Source of the DNA: Brassica napus
Lineage: Eukaryota > Streptophyta > Magnoliopsida > Brassicales > Brassicaceae
Length of the DNA stretch: 64,000 nucleotides
Direction: 5' to 3'
Assembly (NCBI RefSeq): GCF_020379485.1
Contig: NC_063452.1
Coordinates: forward strand, 33,937,608-34,001,607
The notes under the pieces were generated by a model. It worked only from the letters and a program-made list of their open reading frames with translations, did not search any database and had not been told where the DNA came from. A program made the position numbers and the translations under genes. Positions 27,801 to 37,419 of this stretch are shown here, piece after piece; position 1 is the stretch's first letter, and each line of letters begins with the position of its first letter.

Positions 27801-29042
27801 CCCTTGCTTTGAAAGTGGGAGCTTCTTCATCCTAACTCCTATATACATTTATTCAACTTCATGGTGATTGTCCACTACTTTATGTATCCAAATCAAGCTT
27901 CTTACATCCCGACTCATCCAGATTTGATTAGAATGACGAAGAAGTTGTCATATTTCCAAACGGAAAATGGGATCCCTTGTTTGAAAGTGGATAGCTTCTT
28001 CATCCTAACTCCTATGAGATTTATTCAACTTCCTGGTGAGTCTCCACTACTTTTATGTATCCAAATCAATCTTACACCGTGATTCATCCTGGTTTGATTA
28101 GAATGACGAAGAAGTTGTCATTTTCCCAAACAGAAAACTGGGATCCCTTGCTTTGAAAGTAGGGTAGCTTCTTTATCCTAACTCCTATGAGATTTATTCA
28201 ACTTCCTGGTGATTCTCCACTACTTTATGTATCCAAATCAAGCTTCTTACATCGCGACTCATCCTGGTTTGATTAAAATGACGAAGAAGTTGTCATATTC
28301 CCAAACAGGAAAACTGGGATCCCTTGCTTTGAAAGTGGATGGCTTCTTCATCCTAACTCCTCTGACATTTATTCAACTTCCTGGTGATTGTCCACTACTT
28401 TTGTATCCAAATCAATCTTCTTACATCCCGACTCATCCTGGTTTGATTAGAATGACGAAGAAGTTGTCATTTTCCCAAACGTGAAAACTGGGATCCATTG
28501 CTTTGAAAGTGGGATAGCTTCTTCATCCTAACTCCTATGAGATTTATTCAACTTCCTGGTGATTGTTCCACTACTTTATGTATCCAAATCAGTTCTTACA
28601 TCGCGACTCATCTTGGTTTGATAGGAGAACGAGAATTGTCATATTCCCAAACAAGAACTGGGATCCCTTTCTTTAAAAGTGGGATGACTTCTTCATCCTA
28701 ACTCCTATAAGATTTATTCAACTTCCTGGTGATTCTCCACTACTTATGTATCCAAATCAAGCTTCTTACATCGTGATTCATCCTGGTTTGATTGAATGGA
28801 CGAAGAAGTTGTCATTTCCCCCAACAGGAAAACTGGGATCCCTTGCTTTGAAGTGGGATATAGCTTCTTCATCCTAACTCCTATGAAATTTATTCAACTT
28901 CCTGGTGATTTGTCCACTACTTTGTATCCAAATCAAGATCCTTACATCTGAGCTCATCCTGGTTTGATTAGAATGAGAAGAAGTTTGTTATATTTCCGAA
29001 ACATAAAAATGGGATCACCTGATTTGACATTGAGATAGCTTT
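24900..29042 (-). repeat. 10-monomer (~1745 bp) higher-order repeat next to the gap
   Basis: The rare string AACGTGAAAACTGGGATCCAT recurs at about 24990, 26735 and 28478 (steps of about 1745 and 1743). GACTCATCCAGATTTGATT occurs at 26161 and 27911 (step 1750). An AGAAGGACGAAG variant with the flanking CCAGTACATTATG occurs near 25308 and 27056 (step 1748). This gives just over two copies of a ten-monomer unit in tandem, ending at the assembly gap. Single-base losses become dense after about 28600, so the last copy is poorly resolved. Confidence 0.75.
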
Positions 29043-29142
29043 NNNNNNNNNNNNNNNNNNNNNNNNNNNNNNNNNNNNNNNNNNNNNNNNNNNNNNNNNN
29101 NNNNNNNNNNNNNNNNNNNNNNNNNNNNNNNNNNNNNNNNNN
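29043..29142. other. assembly gap (100 N)
   Basis: Exactly 100 Ns separate reverse-orientation satellite on the left from the RNase H region of a retroelement on the right. A round 100 is the usual placeholder for a gap of unknown length. The missing DNA should include at least the rest of pol (end of the second RNase H, integrase), the polypurine tract and the 3' LTR, unless the element is truncated. Confidence 0.97.
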
Positions 29143-31016
29143 AGGTACGGCATCCATCCGTTCGTCCCTGGCTCATACTCTCCGCTGTACTGACTTGCCA
29201 CTAACTAGGAATCGCAGTAAGCGTGGACGTTTCGTATCTTCAAGCCGTGAGCCAAACGCAGTCCTGCGACGAGTGCTTCGTATTCGGTTTCGTTGTTTGA
29301 TGCGTGGAATTCCAGCCTAAATGATTGCTCTAAGATCTCGTTCGTTGGAGATGTGAGGCGAATTCCGACGCCTGATCCCTGCTTGGATGAGGATCCGTCG
29401 ACGTGAAGGAGCCAGGTGGAATTTGGTTCCTCGTTGGTTATGCTCTCTATCGGTAATTCGACCAAGAAGTCCGCAAGCACTTGTGACTTTGCGCTTGTTC
29501 TCGGTCGGTACTCGATATCGTATTTGCTCAGTTCTACCACCCATTTGGCTAATCGGCCCGATTGACTCGGGCTATGCAGGATCGTTCGTAGGGGAAAAGT
29601 CGTGAGGACGACGATCGTGTGGGATTGGAAATATGGTCTTAGTTTTCGGGCCGATGTTACGACCGCGCATGCTAATTTTTCCATTAGCGGGTATCTAGAT
29701 TCGGCATCCAGCAAGGTTTTGCTGATATAAAAAATAGGTTTCTGTTCGCCGCGTTCTTCCCTGATTAGCACCCCGCTCACAGCTGTTACTGATACAACGA
29801 TGTACAAGAACAAAGGTTCCTCCTCCACTGGTTTTGCGAGGACTAGGGGGGGGGAAGCCAAATACCGCTTCAGCTGTTGGAAAGCGTTTTTGCATTCTTC
29901 CGACCATTTGAATTTTTTATTTCCCCGTAAGACATCATAGAAAGGCAGGCACTTGTCTGTTGATCGCGAAATAAAACGGTTAAGTGCCGCGACTCTACCG
30001 GTCAACCTCTGGACTTCCCGCTTATTCTTCGGCGAAGCCATCTCGATCAGTGCATTGATCTGTTTTGGATTAGCCTCGATGCCACGGAATGTGACTAGGT
30101 ATCCGAGGAATTCCCCTGATGCCATGGCGAATCTGCATTTTGTCGGGTTGAGCTTCATGTTATGGGAATTTAACTGCGCGAAACATTCCTCGAGATGTGA
30201 TACGTGATCCTTTGCTTGGAGGGATTTGACGAGTATGTCGTCGATATAAACCTCCATCGTTTTACCGAGTTGTTTAGAGAACAAATGGTTCATGAGTCGT
30301 TGGTAAGTTGCGCCAGCGTTTTTGAGGCCGAAGAGCATTACCCTGTAGCAATAGGTTCTGCGATCGGTAATGAACGCAGTCTTTTCGCGATCGTCAGGGT
30401 TCACCATAATTTGGTTGTAACCTGAGAAGGCCTCCATGAAAGACAGAAGTTCGTTTCCTGCCGTTGCTTCTACCAATCGATCGATGTGTGGCAGGGGGAA
30501 ACTATCTTTTGGACAGGCCTTGTTTAGGTCGGTAAAATCTACGCAAACTCGTCATTTTCCGTTTTACTTTTCGACTACTACGGGGTTGGCGAGCCAGTCT
30601 GGATACCTCACTTCTGTTATTGACCCGACTTTAAGCAATTTTTCGACCTCGTCGTTGACCGCGGAAGCTCGTTCAGGTCCTAGCTTCCGCCTTTTTTGTT
30701 TGACGGGCTTGAAAGTCTGATCGATATTTAATTCGTGACATGTTATGTCAATGTCAATCCCTGGCATATCTTTTGCGGCCCATGCGAAAGTATTGAGGTT
30801 CTTTTTTAGACAGGTTACAAGCTCTGTCCTCAAAGGCTCGCGGAGATTGGCTCCGATTTCGACGCATCGTTCCGGAGATGCTTCGTCGAGATAGACTGTG
30901 ACCATAGGCTCGCAAGTTGGTTCGCGTTTTTCCTCTAGGGCCGCGATGTTACGAGACTGCCAGTAGAGTTCAGCCGAATCTTGACTTAGCGAACCTTGGT
31001 CAGAGACCTTTTTCTC
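29143..31016 (-). pseudogene. pol: reverse transcriptase - RNase H - archaeal-type RNase H, disrupted
   Basis: One minus-strand frame runs from about 31016 (KKVSDQGSLSQDSAELYWQ) to the gap. It is broken by TAA at 30564-30566, TGA at 30552-30554 and TAG at 29205-29207. The first two stops stand where lysine and tryptophan are usual in the KNGKWR stretch. The third replaces the usual glutamine after CDS in the second RNase H. Numbering from the ATG at 30476, the RT part shows FSGYNQI (17-23), FGLKNAGATYQR (49-60) and the catalytic YIDD (77-80). The usual aspartate in the FMDAFSGY motif is a glutamate here (residue 15, codon 30432-30434). The first RNase H spans roughly 220-325 (KPIFYISKTLLDAESRYP). 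The second starts near 354 with HVDGSS (D360), NNETEY (E398) and CDS (D422). Integrase would lie in the gap. In an intact element this polyprotein copies genomic RNA into DNA. Confidence 0.92.
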
Positions 31017-31531
31017 CGTTTTCTAGGAACGGTCTCGAGGTCTGGTCTTTTTCGTTTTTGTTCTGCGGCGTAACACACCTGTGATACTCTTGGGTTTCCC
31101 CATATTACCTCGATTCCGTTAGGGGTTGGAAACTTGAGGCAAAGATGGTATGTGGATGGGGTGGCGCGCATGGCGTTCAACCATGGCATTCCCATGATAA
31201 CGTTGTAAGATGCATGACGGTCAACAACTAGAAACTCTATGACTCTTGTCACGGTTCCGGCTTTGACTGCGAGATTAATCGATCCGTAGGCCATGGTCGT
31301 TTCTCCCGAAAGTCCCAGTAGTGGGCTAGGGTATTTCACGATTTTGAATTGATCAATGCCCATTTTCTCGAGAGAATCTTTGAAGATGATATCGGCCGAA
31401 CTTCCGGTGTCGATTAGCACCCTTGCAACGTCGATATCTCGGATCGTCAGTTCGATAACAAGGAGATCGTTTCGAGGTTTTGCTCGATCGACCGTTGGTC
31501 CCCCCTTGAACGAGATGACGTTCACGCACAT
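30986..31531 (-). pseudogene. retroviral-type aspartic protease of the Tat element
   Basis: The 181-codon frame starts at an internal ATG, but the frame is open upstream to about 31590, so the ATG is not a natural start. It carries the aspartic protease active site DTGSSAD (residues 41-47) after VARVLI. The Tat-typical tail follows: YNVIMGMPWLNAMRATPSTYH (about 109-129) and a CLKFPTPNGI stretch (131-140). In an intact element the enzyme cuts the Gag-Pol polyprotein. The frame ends in a basic run (KRKRP to RKRRKR) and a stop at 30986-30988. The downstream RT lies in another frame and its conserved sequence overlaps this end, so a frameshift sits at about 31000-31060. Directly upstream there is only about 60 bp before the primer binding site, too little for gag. 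Confidence 0.9.
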
Positions 31532-31592
31532 TGATTCTTGTATATCGTTCCTGATCGTTGAGTGGTTTTTGCGGGTTAGATTGATCTGTACC

Positions 31593-31610
31593 CCCCTCCT
31601 TCTAGTGCCA
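31593..31610 (-). other. primer binding site, tRNA-Asn type
   Basis: On the plus strand CCCCTCCTTCTAGTGCCA matches the 3' end of plant tRNA-Asn(GUU) as I recall it (CCCCTCCTTCTAGCG plus CCA), with one C-to-T mismatch at a CpG. It starts 3 bp inside the LTR end at 31614, the expected place for priming minus-strand DNA synthesis. The mismatch fits deamination of a methylated CpG. The tRNA match is from memory and should be aligned. Confidence 0.75.
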
Positions 31611-31952
31611 AACTGTGGGAACCGAAATTCGCACTGTCGATTTCCGTTTAAATAAGGAAACTAGGAAAACCCTAATTTCCCAGAGGTCATGGATATCTGC
31701 TAGTACCACACGCCAAGCAAATCAGAACACAATAATGACAACGAAGAAGTATAAAAATCGTAAGAAGAGAGCAAAGAGAAGTCTTACTCCGAATTTGCGT
31801 ATGAGCGTTTACAACAAGGTATAAGCCTGGGCTCGAGAGCTGTCGGCGAGATTCCTAGTTCTAGCAACCCTAAGACGGCTAAGTTGCCTAACTGCTCTAA
31901 GTGCTAAGTTTTCTCTGAAAAAGTCTCCCCTCACGCCTCTCGCCTAGGACCC

Positions 31953-31960
31953 TTTATATA
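31953..31960 (-). promoter_or_regulatory. LTR TATA box
   Basis: On the minus strand the sequence reads CCAGTATATAAAGGGTCC, a strong plant-type TATA box. It lies about 340 bp before the LTR end, which fits the U3/R boundary of the element. It is the only such box I noticed in the LTR. Confidence 0.6.
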
Positions 31961-32309
31961 CTGGCTCCAAGGTCAGTTTACACTTTTCCTCTTCTGTCCT
32001 AAAGCCGCCATAGCATAAAAATTGAGATATACCATTTTTTCCGATCTTCGTAATTATCTTCAAAATTTCGTATTTATCCGCGGAAACTTGACACTTATCT
32101 TCCCTTGCGAACCAAGCGTAAACCGACATGTGGTTTCCGCGGCTTCTTTCGATAAAGAATAAACTTTCCGCGGTTTTTACGGTAAAATTTGATTGATAAC
32201 TTAGAAATGGCGGGGAATGTGCGATGGGTTCGCTATGGTATTCGGGGGATAGCATCGAAGGGTAGACGAGAATGCATGGACTGATGTCGTATCGACGTTT
32301 CGGAAGAGC

Positions 32310-32502
32310 TCGGTCGCTACGTAGCGACCGAACTTTGGTTCGAGCTTGGTCGCTACGTAGCGACCGAGCGAGCGATCGGTCGCTACGTAGCGACCGAGCG
32401 GAATGGACGTTTGGTCGCTACGTAGGGACTGAGCTTTGGCTCGAACTCGGTCGCTACGTGGCGACCGAGCGGAGCACGTGTTTGGTCGCTGCGTAACGAT
32501 CC
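32310..32502. repeat. cluster of six GGTCGCTACGTAGCGACC-type palindromes in the LTR U3
   Basis: Six copies of a self-complementary motif centred on TACGTA lie within 193 bp. Copies at 32310-32331 and 32376-32397 are perfect 22-bp palindromes, and 32348-32365 is a perfect 18-mer. Those at 32413-32430, 32447-32468 and 32484-32502 have one to a few changes. Spacers are GC-rich and partly repeated themselves (GAACTTTGGTTCGAGCTTGG and GAGCTTTGGCTCGAACTCGG). Each copy holds several CpGs and an ACGT core, the core of plant bZIP sites. The LTR is otherwise AT-rich, so this block stands out. Confidence 0.85.
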
Positions 32503-32659
32503 TTCTCGAGCTCTTGTCAGATGATTCGTGTTTCTTCCGCAAAGTTTTTCGCAAAGAAGAATCTATTTCGAAAAAATATTTGTCGAAGAAGTTTTCTACG
32601 TTTTTTCTTCTTGGGGGATTTGGACGTTAACTTCGTCGTAACCATTTTTGACCCCAACA

Positions 32660-35600
32660 AGGAAGTTGAATAAATGTCATAGGAGTTAGGATGAAGAAGA
32701 TATCCCACTTTCAAAGCAAGGGATCCCAGTTTTCCTGTTTGGGAATATGACAACTTCTTCGTCATTCTAATCAAACCAGGATGAGTCGCGATTAAGAATC
32801 TTGATTTGGATACATAAAGTTGTGGATAATTACCAGGAAGTTCAATAAATTTCATAGGAGTTAGGATGAAGAAGCTATCCGACTTTCAAAGTAAGGGATC
32901 CCAGTTTTTCTGTTTGGGAAAATGACAACTTCTTCGTCATTCTAATCAAAACAGGATGAATCATGATGTAATAAGCATGATTTGGATACATTAAGTAGTG
33001 GAGACTCACCAGGAAGTTGAATAAATTTTATAGGAGGTAGGATGAAGAAGCTATCCCACTTTCAAAGCAAGGGATCCCAGTTTTCATGTTTGGAAAAATT
33101 ACAACTTCTTCGTCATTCTAATCAAACCAGGATGAGTCGCGATGTAAAAATCTTGATTTGGATCCATAAAATAGTGGAGTCTCAACAGGAAGTTGAATAA
33201 ACTCATTGGAGTTAGGATGAAAAAGCAATCCCACTTTCAAATCAGGTGATCCGACTTTTCCTGTTTAGGAATATGACAACTTCTTCGTCATTCTAATCAA
33301 ACCATGATGAGTGTCGATGTAAGAAGCTTGATTTGGATACATAAAGTAGTGGGGACTCACCAGGAAGTGAAATAAATATCATAGGAGTTAGGATGAAGAA
33401 GTTATCACACTGTCAAATCAGGAGATCCCAGTTTTTCTTTTTGGGAATATAAAAACTTCTTCTTCATTCTAATCAAACAATGATGAATCACGGTGTAAGA
33501 AGCTTGATTTGGATACATAAAGTAGTGGACAATCACCAGGAAGTTGAATAAATGTCATAGGAGTTAAGATGAAGAAGTTATCCCACTTTCAAAACAACTT
33601 CTTCGTCATTCTAATCAAACTAAGATGAGTCGCGATGTAAGAATCTTGATTTGGATACATAAAGTAGTGGACAATCACCAGGAAGTTCAATAAATTTCAT
33701 AGGAGTTAGGATGAAGAAGCTATCCCACTTTCAAAGCAAGGGATCCCAGTTTTCCTGTTTGGGAATATGACAACTTCTTCGTCATTCTAATCAAACCAGG
33801 ATGAATCATGGTGTAAGAAGCTTGATTTGGATACATAATGTAGTGGAGAATCACCAGGAAGTTGAATAAATCTTATAGGAGTTAGGATGAAGAAGCTATC
33901 CCACTTTCAAAGCAAGGGATCCCAATTTTCCTGTTTGGGAATATGACAACTTCTTCGTCATTCTAATCAAACCAGGATGAGTCGGGATGTAAGAAGCTTG
34001 ATTTGGATACATAAAGTAGTGGACAATCACCAGGAAGTTGAATAAATGTCATAGGAGTTAGGATGAAGAAGCCATCCCACTTTCAAAGCAAGGGATCCCA
34101 GTTTCCTTGTTTGGGAATACGACAATTTGTTCGTCATTCTAATCAAACTAAGATGAGTCGCGACGTTAGAATCTTGATTTGGATACATAAAGTAGTGGAC
34201 AATCACCAGGAAGTTGAATAAATGTCATAGGAGTTAGGATGAAAAAGCTATCCCACTTTCAAAGCAAGGGATCCTAGTTTTCCTGTTTGGGATAATTATT
34301 TGGATACATAAAGTAGTGGAAAATCACCAGGAAGTTCAATAAATTTCATAGGAGTTAGGATGAAGAAGCTATCCCACTTTCAAAGAAAGGGATCCCAGTT
34401 TTCCTGTTTGGGAAAATGACAACTTGTTCGTCATACAAATAAAACAAGGATGAATCGCGATGTAAGAAGCTTGATTTGGATACATAAAGTAGTGGAGACT
34501 CACCAGGAAGTTGAATAAATCTCATAGGAGTTAGGATGAAGAAGCTATCCCACTTTCAAAGCAAGGGATCCCAATTTTCCTGTTTTGGAAAATGACAACT
34601 TCTTCGTCATTCTAATCAAACAAGGATGAATCACGGTGTAAGAAGCTTGATTTGGATACATAAAGTAGTGGAGAATCACCAGGAAGTTGAATAAATCTCA
34701 TAGGAGTTAGGATGAAGAAGCTATCCCACTTCAAAGCAGGGATCCCAGTTTTTCTGTTTGGGAATATGACAACTTCTTCGTCATTCTAATCAAACCAGGA
34801 TGAATCACGGTGTAAGAAACTTGATTTGGATACATAAAGTAGTGGAGAATCACCAGGAAGTTGAATAAATTTCATAGGAGTTAGGATGAAGAAGCTATCC
34901 CACTTTCAAAGCAAGGGATCCCAGTTTTCCTGTTTGGGAAAATGACAACTTCTTCGTCATTCTAATCAAACCAGGATGAATCGCGATGTAAGAAGCTTGA
35001 TTTGGATACATAAAGTAGTGGAGACTCACCAGGAAGTTGAATAAATCTCATAGGAGTTAGGATGAAGAAGCTATCCCACTTTCAAAGCAAGGGATCCCAG
35101 TTTTCCTGTTTGGGAAAATGACAACTTCTTCGTCATTCTAATCAAACCAGGATGAATCACGGTGTAAGAAGCTTGATTTGGATACATAAAATAGTGGAGA
35201 CTCACCAGGAAGTTGAATAAATCTCATAGGAGTTAGGATGATGAAGCTATCCCACTGTCAAATCAGGTGATCCCAGTTTTCCTGTTTGGAATATGACAAC
35301 TTCTTCGTCATTCTAATCAAACCAGGATGAATCACATGTAAGAAGCTTGATTTGGATACATAAAGTAGTGGACAATCACCAGGAAGTTGAATAAATTTCA
35401 TAGGAGTTAGGATGAAGAAGCTATCCCACTTTCAAAGCAAGGGATCCCAGTTTTCCTGTTTGGGAATATGACAACTTCTTCGTCATTCTAATCAAACCAG
35501 GATGAGTCGGGATGTAAGAAGCTTGATTTGGATACATAAAGTAGTGGACAATCACCAGGAAGTTGAATAAATTTCATAGGAGTTAGGATGAAGAAGCTAT

Positions 35601-35900
35601 CCCACTTTCAAAGCAAGGGATCTGATTTTTCCTATTTGGGAAAATGATAACTGCTTCGTTAGTCTAATCAAACCGGAATGAATCGCGATGTAAGATGCTT
35701 GATTTGGATACATAAAATAGTGGAGACTAACCAGGAATTTGAATAAATGTCATAGGAGTTAGGATGAAGAAGCTATCCCACTTTCAAAGCAAGGGATTCC
35801 AATTTTTTTGTTTGGGAATATGACAACTTCTTCGTCATTTTAATCAAACCAAGATGAGTAGCAATGTAAAATCTTGATTTGGATAAAATCACCAGGAAGT
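32660..35900 (+). repeat. diverged and rearranged start of the right satellite arm
   Basis: The first ~18 monomers beside the LTR are less uniform than those further right. One monomer at about 33590 lacks the ~35 bp between TTTCAAA and ACAACTT. One at about 34290 jumps from GTTTGGGATAA to TTATTTGGATAC, a loss of about 55 bp. One at about 35885 lacks about 15 bp before AATCACCAGG. The monomers at about 33160-33300 carry the variant set AACAGGAAGTTGAATAAACT, AAAAAGCAATCCC and CAAATCAGGTGATCC, which otherwise mostly marks the left outer flank. Confidence 0.65.
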
Positions 35901-37419
35901 TCAATAAATTTCATAGGAGTTAGGATGAAGAAGCTATCCCACTTTCAAAGCAAGGGATCCCAGTTTTCCTGTTTGGGAAAATGACAACTTCTTCGTCATT
36001 CTAATCAAACCAGGATGAATCGCGATGTAAGAAGCTTGATTTGGATACATAAAGTAGTGGAGACTCACCGAGAAGTTGAATAAATTTCATAGGAGTTAGG
36101 ATAAAGAAGCTATCCCACTTTCAAAGCAAGGGATCCCAGTTTTCCTGTTTGGGAATATGACAACTTCTTCGTCATTCTAATCAAACCAGGATGAGTCGCG
36201 ATGTAAGAATCTTGATTTGGATACATAAAGTAGTGGAGAATCACAGGAAGTTGAATAAATTCATAGGAGTTAGGATGAAGAAGCTATCCCACTTTCAAAG
36301 CAAGTGATCCCAGTTTTCCTGTTGGGAATATGACAACTTCTTCGTCATTCTAATCAAACCACGATGAATCCCGGTGTAAGAAGCTTGATTTGGATACATA
36401 ATGTAGTGGAGAATCAGCAGGAAGTTGAATAAATCTCATAGGAGTTAGGATGAAGAAGCCATCCCACTTTCAAAGCAAGGGATCCCAGTTTTCCTGTTTG
36501 GGAATATGACAACTTCTTCGTCATTCTAATCAAACCAGGATGAGTCGCGATGTAAGAAGCTTGATTTGGATACATAAAGTAGTGGACAATCACCAGGAAG
36601 TTGAATAAATTTCATAGGAGTTAGGATGAAGAAGCTATCCCACTTTCAAAGCAAGGGATCCCAGTTTTCCTGTTTGGGAAAATGACAACTTCTTCGTCAT
36701 TCTAATCAAACCAGGATGAATCGCGATGTAAGAAGCTTGATTTGGATACATAAAGTAGTGGAGAATCACCAGGAAGTTGAATAAATCTCATAGGAGTTAG
36801 GATGAAGAAGCTATCCGACTTTCAAAGCAAGGGATCCCAGTTTTCCTGTTTGGGAAAATGACAACTTCTTCGTCATTCTAATCAAACCAGGATGAATCAC
36901 GGTGTAAGAAGCTTGATTTGGATACATAAAATAGTGGAGAATCACCAGGAAGTTGAATAAATCTCATACGAGTTAGGATGAAGAAACTATACAACTTTCA
37001 AAGCAGGGATCCCAGTTTTCCTGTTTGGGAATATGACAACTTCTTCGTCATTCTAATCAAACCAGGATGAATCGCGATGTAAGAAGCTTGATTTGGATAC
37101 ATAAAGTAGTGGACAATCACCAGGAAGTTGAATAAATTTCATAGGAGTTAGGATGAAGAAGCTATCCCACTTTCAAAGCAAGGGATCCCAGTTTTCCTGT
37201 TTGGGAATATGACAACTTCTTCGTCATTCTAATCAAACCAGGATGAATCACGGTGTAAGAAGCTTGATTTGGATACATAAAGTAGTGGAGAATCACCAGG
37301 AAGTTGAATAAATCTCATAGGAGTTAGGATGAAGAAGCTATCCCACTTTCAAAGCAAGGGATCCCATTTTCCTGTTTGGGAATATGACAACTTCTTCGTC
37401 ATTCTAATCAAACCAGGAT

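Larger units (their letters stand above)
1246..29042 (-). repeat. canrep/CentBr centromeric satellite array, left arm (reverse orientation)
   Basis: This is a continuous tandem array of a ~176 bp monomer, about 158 copies by length. It is in reverse orientation relative to the usual HindIII-first form (AAGCTTGATTTGGATACATA). Each monomer carries CATCCTAACTCCTATGA, TTTATTCAACTTCCTGGTGA, TATGTATCCAAATCAAGCTT, TTTGATTAGAATGACGAAG and a GGGATCCC/GGATCA block. I recognise the monomer as the centromeric satellite of Brassica. Monomers differ mainly in a few linked positions: ATCCCTTGCTTTGAAAG against ATCACCTGATTTGACAG, CATCGCGA against CACCGTGA, and TGATTGTCC against TGAGTCTCC. The first monomer is cut at about 1246 within TTTGATTAGAATG. 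No gene is present; open frames of 60-98 codons in it are translated satellite. The family is known to underlie Brassica centromeres, so a role in kinetochore chromatin is inferred from family knowledge, not seen here. Confidence 0.95.
29143..32659 (-). mobile_element. decayed Tat-lineage Ty3-type LTR retrotransposon (5' part)
   Basis: The element reads right to left: LTR (32659-31614), primer binding site (31610-31593), almost no gag, protease (31531-30986), reverse transcriptase with RNase H, and the start of a second RNase H of archaeal type, cut at the gap. Two RNase H domains in tandem are a hallmark of the Tat lineage (Tat/Ogre/Retand relatives) of plant Ty3-type elements. The LTR abuts satellite directly at 32660, so the element sits in the centromeric array. 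The other insertion boundary is hidden in the gap, so neither a target-site duplication nor LTR-LTR divergence can be read. Three stops, a frameshift and the loss of gag make it non-autonomous. Confidence 0.9.
31614..32659 (-). repeat. 5' long terminal repeat of the Tat element
   Basis: In element orientation the LTR starts TGTTGGGGTCAAAAATGG (from 32659) and ends GGTTCCCACA (at 31614), about 1046 bp. It has the standard TG...CA ends and imperfect terminal inverted repeats. Both borders are supported: satellite starts at 32660 (AGGAAGTTGAATAAATG), and a primer binding site begins 3 bp inside 31614. A TATA box at 31953-31960 would place the transcript start near 31925-31930, leaving about 315 bp of R-U5 and about 730 bp of U3. 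The U3 part carries a cluster of palindromes (32310-32502). The other LTR is not in the window. Confidence 0.85.

Noticed and set aside
2930..28484. Many open frames of 60-98 codons with shared LIRMTKKLSYSQTGKLGS-like peptides
   Set aside because: They are translations of the tandem satellite, repeat every 176 bp with it, start at arbitrary ATGs, and occur only where a stop is mutated. There is no sign of a protein gene.
29317..30720. Several 70-94 codon frames on both strands within the pol region
   Set aside because: They are shadows of the RT/RNase H frame, with no motifs of their own.
32310..32502. Bacterial-style operator or transcription terminators at the palindromes
   Set aside because: The palindromes lie inside a plant LTR with a TATA box and have no U-run; the context is eukaryotic.
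29143..32659. Centromere-specific CRM/CRB chromovirus as the identity of the element
   Set aside because: The tandem canonical and archaeal-type RNase H domains and the protease tail point to the Tat lineage. Integrase and a chromodomain cannot be seen because of the gap.
32201..32855. Open frames over the LTR end (peptides rich in GRYVATE or RSLRSDR, and one running into satellite)
   Set aside because: The repeated peptides are translations of the palindrome cluster, and the 32517-32855 frame crosses the LTR/satellite junction, so none is a natural gene.
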